Shown: positions 52,541 through 62,450 of the stretch, piece by piece
How the letters are laid out: every line of letters begins with the position of its first letter
How positions within the stretch are numbered: the first letter of the stretch is position 1
NCBI RefSeq assembly: GCF_050003625.1
Contig: NC_134399.1
Location: 107,982,615 to 108,046,614, forward strand
Direction: 5' to 3'
From: Haematobia irritans
Lineage: Eukaryota; Arthropoda; Insecta; Diptera; Muscidae
DNA: 64,000 nt
Notes under the pieces: model-generated
The model's database searches: none
Told to the model about the DNA's origin: nothing
What the model saw: only the letters and a program-made list of their open reading frames with translations
Position numbers and translations under genes: made by a program

Positions 52541-53074
52541 AATTCAATATAAAATATTTCTTTCGAATAAACAAAATATTTTTTTATACAAAGTTGATTA
52601 ACAACTTCAAAATAAAATAAGATATTTTTAATTTGATAAATTTTTGGTAAAAAAAAATCCAAATTTTGTAAGATTACTGTTGGCACGAGTAGCAACCGTG
52701 ATAGAGTATCAAAATATAAGCAAATCTAAACTGTTGGCAACACTCTGAAGTAAAACCACGGCGAGGCATTTCATTTAAAAAAAATTATCACCTATTAATG
52801 ACACGTCAGAAAATAGTCCAACAGGTACTTTCTATATGTCCCAATTATCAAATAATAAAATTAATCTCTCTTTGCGAAATTTTAGGCCTCAAATATAAAA
52901 AGTATATTGGAGACATTTTTGTCAAACAATGGATAATAAATGTGTGCAATATGCATGTTATCGTTCTTTATATGAGATTGGTATGGTAATTTAGTGGGAA
53001 AATATATCAACGATAGAACCAAAAACAAATGCTATATCAATATCATAGTTCTATCCATTTGCATTGGACATTGA
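52541..53074. promoter_or_regulatory. Upstream region of plus-strand peptide gene
   Basis: Low-copy AT-rich DNA. No gene. The last 100 bp form the promoter region. Confidence 0.4.
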
Positions 53075-53082
53075 TATAAAAA
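53075..53082 (+). promoter_or_regulatory. TATA box of plus-strand peptide gene
   Basis: TATAAAAA in GATATAAAAACAACATT. The expected transcription start is near 53105, 25-30 bp upstream of the chosen ATG. Confidence 0.7.
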
Positions 53083-53133
53083 CAACATTACGGAGTAAAT
53101 TCTATGCCAGTTATCCTTAAGCAATCAAACAAC

Positions 53134-53379
53134 ATGAGAATACTTTCCATATTTTTATCGATTTTGGCTTTATGCCTTGTGACTGTGAAATCAAGTACCC
53201 TACTCGAAGATGCCTTTCATGAACAGGATGATCTATTATATGATGGTGGATGTAACGTTGCGAGTGGAGGCGGTTTGGGTTTGCGTGAATGTGGCAACAT
53301 ATGTCGTGACGAAGATACTGAATTACCCTATGACTGTACCAAACCTGGCATGTGCATACCTGAAAGAGATTACCGATAA
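53134..53379 (+). CDS. Small secreted cysteine-rich peptide
   Basis: An 81-residue precursor. Residues 1-20 are a signal peptide (MRILSIFLSILALCLVTVKS). The mature part of about 60 residues is acidic in its first third (LLEDAFHEQDDLLYD) and then Gly-rich, with five cysteines at 40, 53, 57, 68 and 74. The ATG at 53134 has a good AAC context and starts the signal peptide; the in-frame ATG at 53104 falls about where transcription should begin. AATAAA lies at 53406. I recognise no family. It shares the MR...LAL-LV-VK signal-peptide pattern with the peptide at 47330-47542 on the opposite strand 5.6 kb away, which suggests a small fast-evolving cluster. Confidence 0.75.
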   Translation: MRILSIFLSILALCLVTVKSSTLLEDAFHEQDDLLYDGGCNVASGGGLGLRECGNICRDEDTELPYDCTKPGMCIPERDYR

Positions 53380-53405
53380 ACACAATAGACTTATAAATAG
53401 TGATC

Positions 53406-53411
53406 AATAAA
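53406..53411 (+). terminator. Polyadenylation signal of peptide gene
   Basis: AATAAA 27 bp after the stop codon. Confidence 0.75.
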
Positions 53412-53559
53412 TATAATGTGACTTAGAATTTAGTTGATTAAGTTTTTATTTTTATCTGAACTATATTTATGTGGTGTAGCAACCACGTTTGCCACTCAAG
53501 CCACAAATAATTTACCAAAACTTTCAGAAAATTTTACCAAAAACCTACAAAACAAAATA

Positions 53560-54590
53560 ATCTTATTTTAAAAATTTTTATTTCTATAGAAAATACTCTC
53601 AAAATATAATTTCTATTGAAAATATTATAAAAATTTTATTTCTACAGAAAATTTTGTCAAAATTTTATTTCTACAGAAAATTTTCTCAAAATTTTATTTC
53701 TATGGAAAATTTTACCAAAATTTTATACATATAGAATATTATTTCTATAGAAAATTTTGTCAATATTTTGTAAACAATTTATTTACATAGAAAATTTTGT
53801 TGAAATTTTATTTTTCTAGAAAATTTTGTTAAAATTTTATTTCTATAGAAAAATTTGTTAAAATTTTATTTCTATAGAAAATTTTCTCTAAATTTTATTT
53901 ATATAGACATTTATCTCAAAATTTTATTTCTATAGAAATATTTTTCAAACTTTTATTTCTGTAGAACATTTTGTCAAAATTTTTATTCTATAGAAAAATT
54001 TGTCAAAATGTTATTTCTATAGAAAATTTTGTCAAAATCTTATATCGATAACAAATTTTGTCAACATCTTATTTCCATAGAAAATTTTATTTCTATAGAA
54101 AATTTTGTCAAAAGTTTTTTCTATATAGAATTTTGTCAAAATTTTATTTCTATAGAAAACGTTGTCCATATTTTTTTCCATTGAAATTTTTGTCAAAACT
54201 TTATTTACATAAAAAATTTTGTCAACATTTTATTTTTATAAAAAATTTTGTCAAAATCTTATAACATTTAACATTTATTATCGTACAAAGTGATACAAAA
54301 GTCAATAAATAGACCTAAAATCCTGCATCACAAAAAATGTAATAAAATATAAACTTCAACAATGGTATATATAAAAAAAAACTAGATAAAATCTTTAAGA
54401 CAATGGTGTAGTAAATAGAAATAATAATAAAAAAAATATTTATAAATAGTAAAAATACTAAATGTTAAATATATATTAAGATATAGTAGATATCTCATAC
54501 TAAGCGTTGAAAGAAAATTTTGTCAAAATTTTATTTCTATAGAAAATTTTGTCAAAATTTTATTTCTCTAGAAAATGTTATCAAAATGTT
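53560..54590. repeat. 29-bp AT array with unrelated AT spacer
   Basis: ATTTTATTTCTATAGAAAAT-type units at 53580-54270 and 54510-54590. The stretch between (54271-54505) is AT-rich with no repeat I recognise. Confidence 0.85.
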
Positions 54591-55622
54591 TATATCCTCC
54601 ACCATAGAATGGGGGTATATTAAATTTGTCATTCCGTTTGTAACACCTCGAAATATTGCTCTAAAACCCCATAAAGTATATATATTCTGGGTCGTGGTGA
54701 AATTCTGAGACGATCTAAGCATGTCCGTCCGTCCACCCGTCTGTTGAAATCACGCTAACTTCCGAACGAAACAAGCTATCGACTTGAAACAGAAGCATAT
54801 TTCATCGGATCCGGCTGAAATTTGGTACATGGTGTTGGTATATGGTCTCTAATAACCGTGCCAGAATTGGTCCATATCGGTCCATAATTATATATAGCTC
54901 CCATATGAACCGCTCTCCAGATTTGGCTTGCGGAGCCTCAAAGAGAAGCAAATTTCATCCGATCTTCCTGACATGTGGTACATAGTGTTGGTATATGGTC
55001 TCTAACAACCATGCAAAAATTGGTTCGCATCGGTCCATAGCATAATTATATAAAGCCCCCATATAAACCGATCCCCATATTTGGCTTGCGGAGCCTTAAA
55101 GAGAAACAAATTTCATCCGATCTTGCTGACATTTGGTACATAGTGTTGGTATATGGTCTCTATCAACCATACAAAAATTGGTCCACATCCGTCCATAATT
55201 TTATATACCTCCATATTAACCGATCCCCAGATTTGGCTTGCGGAGCCTCAAAGAGAAGAAAATTTCATCCGATCCGGCTGAAATTTGGTACATGATGTTG
55301 GTATATGGTCTCTAACAACCATGCAAAAATTGGTCCATATCGGTCCTTAATTATATATAGCCCCCATATAAACCGATCCCCAGATTTGGCTTGTGGAGCC
55401 TCTAAGAGAAGCATATTTCATCCGATCCGGCTGAAATTTGGTACATGGTGTTGGTATATGGTCTCTAAAAACCATGCTAAAACTGGTCCATATCGGTCCA
55501 TAATTATATATAGCCACCATATAAACCGTTCTCCAGATTTGACCTCCGGAGCCTCTTGGAGGGCAAAATTCATCTGATCCGGTTCAAATGTGGAACGTGA
55601 TGTTTGTATATAGCCGCTTACA
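54591..55622 (+). mobile_element. HINE-1, right end lost
   Basis: The head is TATATCCTCCACCATAGAAT, followed by GTCCGTCCACCCGTC and six monomers, ending abruptly in a monomer at about 55622 ('tatagccgcttacag'). Confidence 0.86.
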
Positions 55623-57049
55623 GTCAAAAACAAACGGGAAACTATATATTTGTTTATCTAAAATTTAGGACGAAAGATCGGTCTTTTCAACACTTTCCAA
55701 TACTACTAAATATTGATATATTTAATTTCGTGCAAACAAGAGGGCGTGGCAATGGGCGAATTGGTCCAACATTTTTATAATACGTTTTCCGCATCCCCAC
55801 ACACTTTCACAATTTCAGAGTTCTTGGTGCTTCTGTTGTTTTAATGCGTTCAAATCCTCTAATTGGCCCCATAGTACAATGTGAGAATGCGTGCTAATTA
55901 GAGCTGATCAAGTCTCCTTTGTTAAACACTAAATAGATTGGTTCCATTCATAAGCAATACTTCAAACTTTAATTCAAATTTTTGACATCTCAACTAGTTT
56001 ATTATACATGTTACCAGGCAATGCAATTTTGTCATCCTTTAATATATTAAAATTCATGCAAATCCCACTGACAATTTAACTAAGATTTAACATTAATTTA
56101 TTCATCGTACCAAATCTAGTTCGAGGTCACCATCATCACATGACTAATATTAAGCAGCATTGGGCCAAGCCTCTCCGTTTTGGGAAAAATATTTTCAAGA
56201 ACCTTGACCATAAACTTTAACTTTAAATCAATGAAAACCTCCCATTGAATAAACTACAAAATGAAAACACTCAAAGTAATAAAAATATATTTGTAATAAA
56301 AAACAAAAACAACGATCATTTAATTTAACTGAAGATAACTTTAATATGGCTTTGTAGATGATGGAAATCTCTACAGTTGAAATTTACTCAATTCACACCA
56401 AGCTCACATAGGAGATTCTAGTTAGATACGTAGCGAGTGTTTATTCAAGCCTATCAGCTTTTCTCAATATCATAGAGAAGATGAGAAGTTGTTTTAGTTT
56501 AGAACTAAAATTTAATTGTGGTTCGCCTAGACAACTAGACTTAAGCACTATGTTTAATGGCAAAAACCAGTTTCTCCAAAGACATCATTATTAACCACGT
56601 GAACCTTTTTATTGCTTAAAAATATCATACATTCTAGTTAGAAAGAATGAAAAGGTAAATAAGTTAAAAAAGTCTATTTTATTGACTGACAATTTTAATT
56701 TCTTCTAAAATGTAAAAATTACTCAATTTGTATTAGAAAAACACAAATATTATAAATCTCTATATAAATAGAAATGACGGTTATGTTCGACAAACTAAAA
56801 CAGGTACTGGACCGATTTTGATCAAGTTTTCGATTGCCACTGGAGCCAAAAAAAATCTACCAAAAATTTACCAATAATTTTATATTATCCGTTTACTTAT
56901 TATATTATGATCACTCCTATGGTGTCTAAGTTATAACAATTTTTAGCTTGCACCAACAAGAGAAAGTTACTACTTCTACAAACAGGGAGACTTTGAAAGT
57001 AAAACGAAAATTAAATTTTTTAAAGATATTCAGACTTCATAGAAAATTT
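55623..57049. other. Low-copy region, no gene recognised
   Basis: No monomers, SINE or TIR element seen in 55623-56825. 56826-56850 has a scrap of the HINE junction (GCCACTGGAGCCAAAAAAAA). No ORF of note. Confidence 0.5.
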
Positions 57050-58235
57050 ATTAAAAAAAAATATTTTTATAGAAAAATTTCTTAAAATTTTATTTCTATG
57101 GAAACTTTTCTTTCCTAAGAAAAATTTTAAAATTTTCTTTTCTATAGGAAAATTTTATTCCTATAGAAAACATTGTAACAATTTTATTCCTGCAAAAAAA
57201 AAAATAGTGACAATTATATTTCTATAGAAAATTTTGTCAAAATTTTATTTCTACAGAAAGTTTTATCAAAATGTTATTTCTATAGAAAATTTTGTCAACA
57301 TTTTATTTCTATAGAAAATTTTGTCAAAATTTTACTTCTTTAGAAAATTTTGTCAAAATTTTATTTCTATAGAATGTTTTGTCTAAATTTTATTTTTATA
57401 GATTTTTTTTTCAATTTTTTTCTCTATAGAAAACATTGGTAACATTTTATTTCTATAGAAAATTTTGTCAACTTTTTATTTCTATAGAAAATTTTGTCAA
57501 AATTTTGTTTATTTAGAAAATTTTGTCAAAATTTTATTTATTTAGAAAATTTTGTCAAAATTTTATTTATTTAGAAAATTTTGTCAAATTTTTTTTCTAT
57601 AAAAATTTTGTAAACATTTTATTTCTATAGAAAATTGCGTCAAAATTTTATTTCTATAGAAAATTTTTTACAAAATTTATTTCTATAGAAAATTTTTTAC
57701 AAATTTTATTTCTATAGAATGTTTTGTCTAAATTTTATTTTTATAGAAAATTTTTTCTCTATGGAAAACATTGGTAAAATTTTATTTTTATAGAAAATTT
57801 TGTCAAAATTTTATTTCTGTAGAAAATTTTGTAAATTTTTTTTCTATAGAAAATTTTGTCAACATTTTATTTCTATAGAAAATTTACTTCTATAGAAAAT
57901 TTTGTCAAAATTGTATTTCTATAGAAAATCTTGTCCACATTTTATTTCTATAACAAAATTGTCACAAGGAATTTGTCCTTAGAAAATTTTATCAAAATTT
58001 TATTTCTTTAGAAAATTTTGTCAAAATTTTATTTCAATAGAAAATTTAGTCAATATTTCATTTCTATAGACATTTTTGTCAAAATTTTATTTCTATAGAA
58101 AATTTTGTGAAAATTTTATTTCTATAGAAAATTTTCTCAATATTTGATTTCTATAGAAAATTTTCTCTATATTTGATTTCTATAAAAAATTTTGTCAAAA
58201 TTTTATTTCTGTAGAAAATTTTGTCAAAAATGTAT

Positions 58236-58590
58236 TTCCATTCGTTTTGTTTTGTTATTGTTGCTTTTGTTCTTTAAGCATCGTTGTTTTTTTTTTTGAT
58301 TTCAGCTTAAAACCATGCATTAACCAAACTACAATTGCAGCTTAAGCAACAGAGGAAAAGAATGTTTGTCAAATTTATTTGGGCAAAGCCCTATAGACTG
58401 CAAGATGGTTGGATGGACGCATGTTTCGGAATTACCACATTCCTCATCAGCATCCTCTACTTGCAGCAAAACTATCAACCAATTATATGAATAAATTCAG
58501 GCAGTTCATTAAATCCAAAAGTGAACCACATTTGTACCTTCCGAAAAAAGGTTTTTCATGATACCCGGCTTATGCCGAAATAAATTCGTA
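58236..58590 (-). mobile_element. Inserted fragment, probably from a Penelope-like element
   Basis: About 350 bp of mixed composition inside the AT array. It contains a hammerhead ribozyme core (58411-58455 minus), and a short hairpin GGGCAAAGCCC at 58381-58391. Hammerhead motifs of this small kind are known from the repeat regions of Penelope-like retroelements and related non-autonomous elements. No protein part is present, so the element type is inference. Confidence 0.6.
58411..58455 (-). ncRNA. Hammerhead ribozyme (minimal type I)
   Basis: Minus strand, in order: stem I GGATG (58455-58451); core CTGATGA (58450-58444); stem II GGAAT, loop GTGGTA, ATTCC (58443-58428); core GAAA (58427-58424); a very short stem III closed as C-ATGC-G; then the TC that precedes the cleavage site (GTC at 58418-58416); and stem I partner CATCC (58415-58411). 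All invariant core bases are present. Self-cleavage is expected after C58416 (minus-strand sense). Such ribozymes process transcripts of retroelements. Activity is inferred from the motif. Confidence 0.88.
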
Positions 58591-60560
58591 CAAACATTTA
58601 TTTCTATAGAATGTTTTGTCAAAATTTTATTTTTATAGAATTTTTTTTCAATTTTTTTTCTCTATAGAAAACATTGGTAACATTTTATTTCTATAGAAAA
58701 TTTTGTCAACTTTTTATTTCTATAGAAAATTTTATACAAATTTTATTTTTATAGAAATTTTTTTCAAATTTGTTCTCTATGGAAAGCATTGGTATAATTT
58801 TATTTCTATAGGAAAATTTGTCAAAATTTTATTTCTGTAGAAAGTTTTGTCAAAATTTTATTTCTATAGAAAATTTTTTACAAATTTTATTTCTAAAGAA
58901 CATTTTTTACGAATTTCATATCTATAGAATGTTTTGTCTATATTTTATTTTTATAGAAAAATTTTTTAAATTGTTTCTCTGTGGAAAACATTGGTAAAAT
59001 TTTATTTCTATAGAAATTTGTGTCAACATTTTATTTCTATAGAAAATTTTGTCAAAATTTTACTTCTAGAGAAAATTTTGTCAAAATTGTATAGAAAATC
59101 TTGTCCACATTTTATTTCTATAAAAATTTTTGTCACAAAAAATTTGTCCATAGAAAATTTTGTCAAAATTTTATTTCAATATAAATTTTACCCAAAATTT
59201 TATTTCAATAGAAAATTTAGTCAATATTTTATTTCTATAGACAGTTTTGAAAATTTATTTTATTTCTATAGACAGTCAATAGAAAATTTAGTCAATATTT
59301 TATTTCTATAGACAGTTTTGTCAAAATTTTATTTCTATAGAAAATTTTGTCAAAATTTTATTTCTATAGAAAATGTTCTCAATATTTTATTTCTATAGAA
59401 AATTTTCTCAATATTTTATTTCTATAGTAAATTTTGTCAAAGTTTTATTTCTGTAGAAAATTTTGTCAAAATTGAATTTCTATAGAAAATCTTGTCCACA
59501 TATTATTTCTATAAAAAGTTTTGTTACAAGAAATTAGTCCATAGAAAATTTTATTTCTATAGAAAATTTGTCAAAATTTTATTTCTACAGAAAATTTAGT
59601 CAAAGTTTTATTTCTATAGAAAATTTTATCAAAATTTTATTTCTACAGACAATTTGTCACAATTTTATTTCTGTAGAAAATTTTGTCAAAACTGTATTTC
59701 TATAGAAAATCTTGTCCACATATTATTTCTATAAAAATTTTGTTATAAGAAATTTGTCCATAGAAAATTTTATTTCTATAGAAAATTTGTCAAAATTTTA
59801 TTTCTATAGAAAATTTTGTCAAAATTTTATTTCTATAGACAATTTTGTCAAAATTTTATTTCTGTAGATAATTTTGTCAAATATCTCTATCTATAGAAAA
59901 TTTTTGCGAAATTTTATATCTATAGCAAATTTTGTCACAATTCTATTTCTATAGAAAATTTTGTAAAAATTTTATTTCTATATAAAATTTTGTCAAAATT
60001 TTATTTCTATAGAAAATTTTGTCAAAATTTTATTTCTATAGAATGTTTTATCAAATTTTTTTCTGTAGAAAATTTTGTAAAAATTTTATTTCTATAGAAA
60101 ATTTTTTACAAATTTTATTTCTATAGAATGTTTTATCAAAATTTTAGTTTTATAGAACATTTTTTTCTATAGAAAACATTGTCAAAATTTTATTTCTATG
60201 TGGACATTTTGTCAAAATTTTATTTCTATTTGGACATTTTGTCAAAATTTAATTTCCATAGAAAATGTTTTCAAAATGTTATTTATATTTGTCAAAATTT
60301 AATTCATATAGAACATTTTATCAAAATTTAATTCCTATAGAACATTTTATCAAAATTTTATTTAAATAGAAAATTTTGTCAAGATTTTATTTCAATATTT
60401 GGTCAAAAATGTATTTCTATAGAAAATTTTGTCAACTTTTTATTTCTATAGACAATCTTGTCAACATTTTATTTCTATAAAAAATTTTTTTCACAATTTT
60501 ATTTCTATAGTAAATTTTTCTATGGAAAATTATCCCACAGTTTTATTTCTATAGAAAATT

Positions 60561-61502
60561 TTGTGGTTTTATTTAAATATATACGCCGTGCGCAGACTCA
60601 CGAAAAAGATTCTGAAATCTTTAGAACCAAGATATAGAGGAAGGAATGTATTTATTTATTCATTGCATAACTATTTTAATAGGTAAATAAACGAAAGTTA
60701 TAAACTTCTAGTCCGTTTAGAAAAAAAGGTTAAGCATTTTTAGAACCAGTCTTCTTATTATCAACCTGAAATATAGAGTGAATATTATGATTCAGCAAAA
60801 AATATTCAAATTGAATAAATTAAACCAGAATTTGTTTGCTTGGCCATCATTGTTCATCTATGTATGTATGTACATGCTCACTCAGAATTTTAAAATTGGC
60901 TTTGTGGGTTTTGTGTTTTTTTGATTTTGAGATTCTCTTGAATTGAGTGAAGTTTTCAAAGGAAATGCTCAAACACTTGTAACATGCGGCTATACATTTT
61001 TATTCTCAACTCAATAGTATCTGTGTATATGGCCAAATGTGTGTGTGTGTGCATGTTGTATTGCCAAGAATCTTTTTCTTTTCTTTCAATGCTTAGGGTA
61101 AAATTTTATGAGTCTAACCAAATGAATTGTTGTCTGTCTGGCGGATTGAATGTGAGTCTCTCTCTTGGCCATTTGTTGCCTTAGCCAGAAATAAAGTCGC
61201 AAAAATTTAGTCATTGTTCTGACGTTGTTCATTACACGTGAGCGTATCGTAAAGACTTGACGGCATTTCAATTTCATTCTATTGTGCTAAAACACTAAAT
61301 TGTTCTATATCGAATCAAACAACAACAAAAAAACTCATAACAGGCCTTAATATTTTTTCGTATATATACGTATACTTTGCATTTTTGTTCTCTAATAATT
61401 ACGTGAAGTTAATACCAAACTGTTATAAACATGACCATTTACGCCATAATTGTTCAAATTATTTTAGTCTGTAATTAATAGTAAATGATAATTGTTGTGA
61501 GC
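60561..61502. other. Low-copy region, GT microsatellite
   Basis: No transposon signature. GTGTGTGTGTGTGC at about 61038. Overlapping ORFs at 60984-61277 are not supported as genes. The 3' end serves as the upstream region of the exon at 61607. Confidence 0.45.
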
Positions 61503-61510
61503 TATATAAA
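61503..61510 (+). promoter_or_regulatory. TATA box of candidate exon
   Basis: TATATAAA about 104 bp upstream of the ATG at 61607. The predicted 5' UTR is A-rich and free of ATG. Confidence 0.55.
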
Positions 61511-61606
61511 CAAAAAATAAAAAAGGAAATTTTAAAAAGAAATTCGAGAAAAAATACAAGAATAAAAATTTGAAAACTGAAGAAAACGAATATAATCGTC
61601 ATCAGA

Positions 61607-61690
61607 ATGCCTTCGAGAAGTCAACTAAGAAAGCTAAGCCAAGGAATATATTTTTCACACAAGGATCCTGAAGATGATTTCGAATATAAG
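61607..61690 (+). CDS. Probable first coding exon, product unknown
   Basis: 28 codons from ATG (context CAGAATGCC): MPSRSQLRKLSQGIYFSHKD, then PEDDFEYK. It ends at AAG followed by GTTTGTGTG, a plausible 5' splice donor, in phase 0. The frame continues into a T-rich, hydrophobic run that looks like intron. It sits in low-copy DNA downstream of a TATA box. The basic start followed by an acidic stretch gives no family. The following exon is not found before the transposons at 61833, so the intron would have to be long. It may be part of a gene extending beyond the window. Confidence 0.45.
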
Positions 61691-61759
61691 GTTTGTGTGT
61701 TTTTTTTTTTGTTAGTGTTTATTTGTCCATTCGGCAGTTTGTTGTTATCACAATACAGG

Positions 61760-61815
61760 CACTTGACTTACTCTCGAAGATATGGCAAACAATATATCTT
61801 CGAGAGTAAGTCAAG
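61760..61815. repeat. Perfect 23-bp inverted repeat, 10-nt loop
   Basis: ACTTGACTTACTCTCGAAGATAT (61760-61782 in three-base register) is exactly complementary to 61793-61815, with loop GGCAAACAAT. It is unrelated to the flanking MITE-N, which starts about 18 bp later. It could be a short hairpin RNA if transcribed, or a fold-back replication scar. Confidence 0.9.
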
Positions 61816-61832
61816 TTCATAGATGATACACT

Positions 61833-62134
61833 CAAAAAAGGTGAATCATATATGGTACTAAAACCAATTTAATTCTATTTTAATTCATGGAATTATTATG
61901 TTTTGAAAAATTATAAATTATAAAAATTATACAAAAATTAACCATAAAGATTTGCTAAAATAATGTCTCCTGCCGAATAGTTTAGAATTTCTTTAAATTT
62001 GCAAATTTTACAAATAATGCGACCTTTACGAACTTCGCATAGTACTTCCTTCAAACTTCGAAATTCTCTTTAATAAGAAAAAAAAAATATTTAATATGTC
62101 TAATAAATTTTCTTGAATTTGCCATGACATCTGC
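61833..62134. mobile_element. MITE-N partial copy
   Basis: CACTCAAAAAAGGTGAATCA, then TTAATTCATGGAATTATTATG, matching the left part of 35441-35956. Confidence 0.65.
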
Positions 62135-62450
62135 TTTTGTAAAATATTGTCGTAAAATTTCATATCCTTAAAATACGAATCCGAATTTTGCTTAGCATAG
62201 AAGACGTATTTCTCTGATGTAGGTTAGGTTAGGTTAGGTGGCAGCCCGATGTATCAGGTTCACTTAGTCTATTCAGTCCATTGTGATACCACATTGGTGA
62301 AATACCACTGATGTAAATTTTTTCCATGATCGATTGTCGATAAACTTTTCAATGCATTCGTTTTGGTAGATTCTTTACTGTTTGGTACATTTGTAGAAAT
62401 CTTGACGTTTTGGTAGATTTTGAACAATATTCCTATTCACAAATTTTCTA
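62135..62450. mobile_element. MITE-M 5' part with truncated SINE insert
   Basis: AATATTGTCGTAAAATTTCA, TACGAATCCGAATTTTGC and TTAGCATAGAAGACG match MITE-M. It is split by an 87-bp SINE 3' end at 62221-62307. Confidence 0.65.
62221..62307 (-). mobile_element. 5'-truncated SINE 3' end with target duplication
   Basis: AGGTTAGGTTAGGTTAGGTG, GGCAGCCCGATGTATCAGGT and AGTCCATTGTGATACCACA. CTGATGT lies on both sides (62214-62220 and 62308-62314). Only the LINE-derived tail of the SINE is present. Confidence 0.82.

Larger units (their letters stand above)
57050..60560. repeat. 3.5-kb array of the 29-bp AT unit
   Basis: More than 100 units of ATTTTATTTCTATAGAAAAT plus TTTGTCAAA, with subtypes such as TATTTATTTAGAAAATTTTG (57505-57580). 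A higher-order block with the CATTGGTAACATTTTATTTC variant recurs at about 57420, 57760, 58670 and 58980. It is interrupted by a non-AT fragment at 58236-58590. Confidence 0.93.

Noticed and set aside
57050..60560. A CRISPR-like or protein-coding reading of the regular 29-bp repeats
   Set aside because: There are no unique spacers between repeats, the genome is eukaryotic, the unit is wholly AT-rich, and the Phe/Lys/Tyr ORFs simply translate the unit.
60984..61277. Two overlapping ORFs on opposite strands as genes
   Set aside because: No signal peptide, domain or promoter arrangement. Low coding likelihood by eye.
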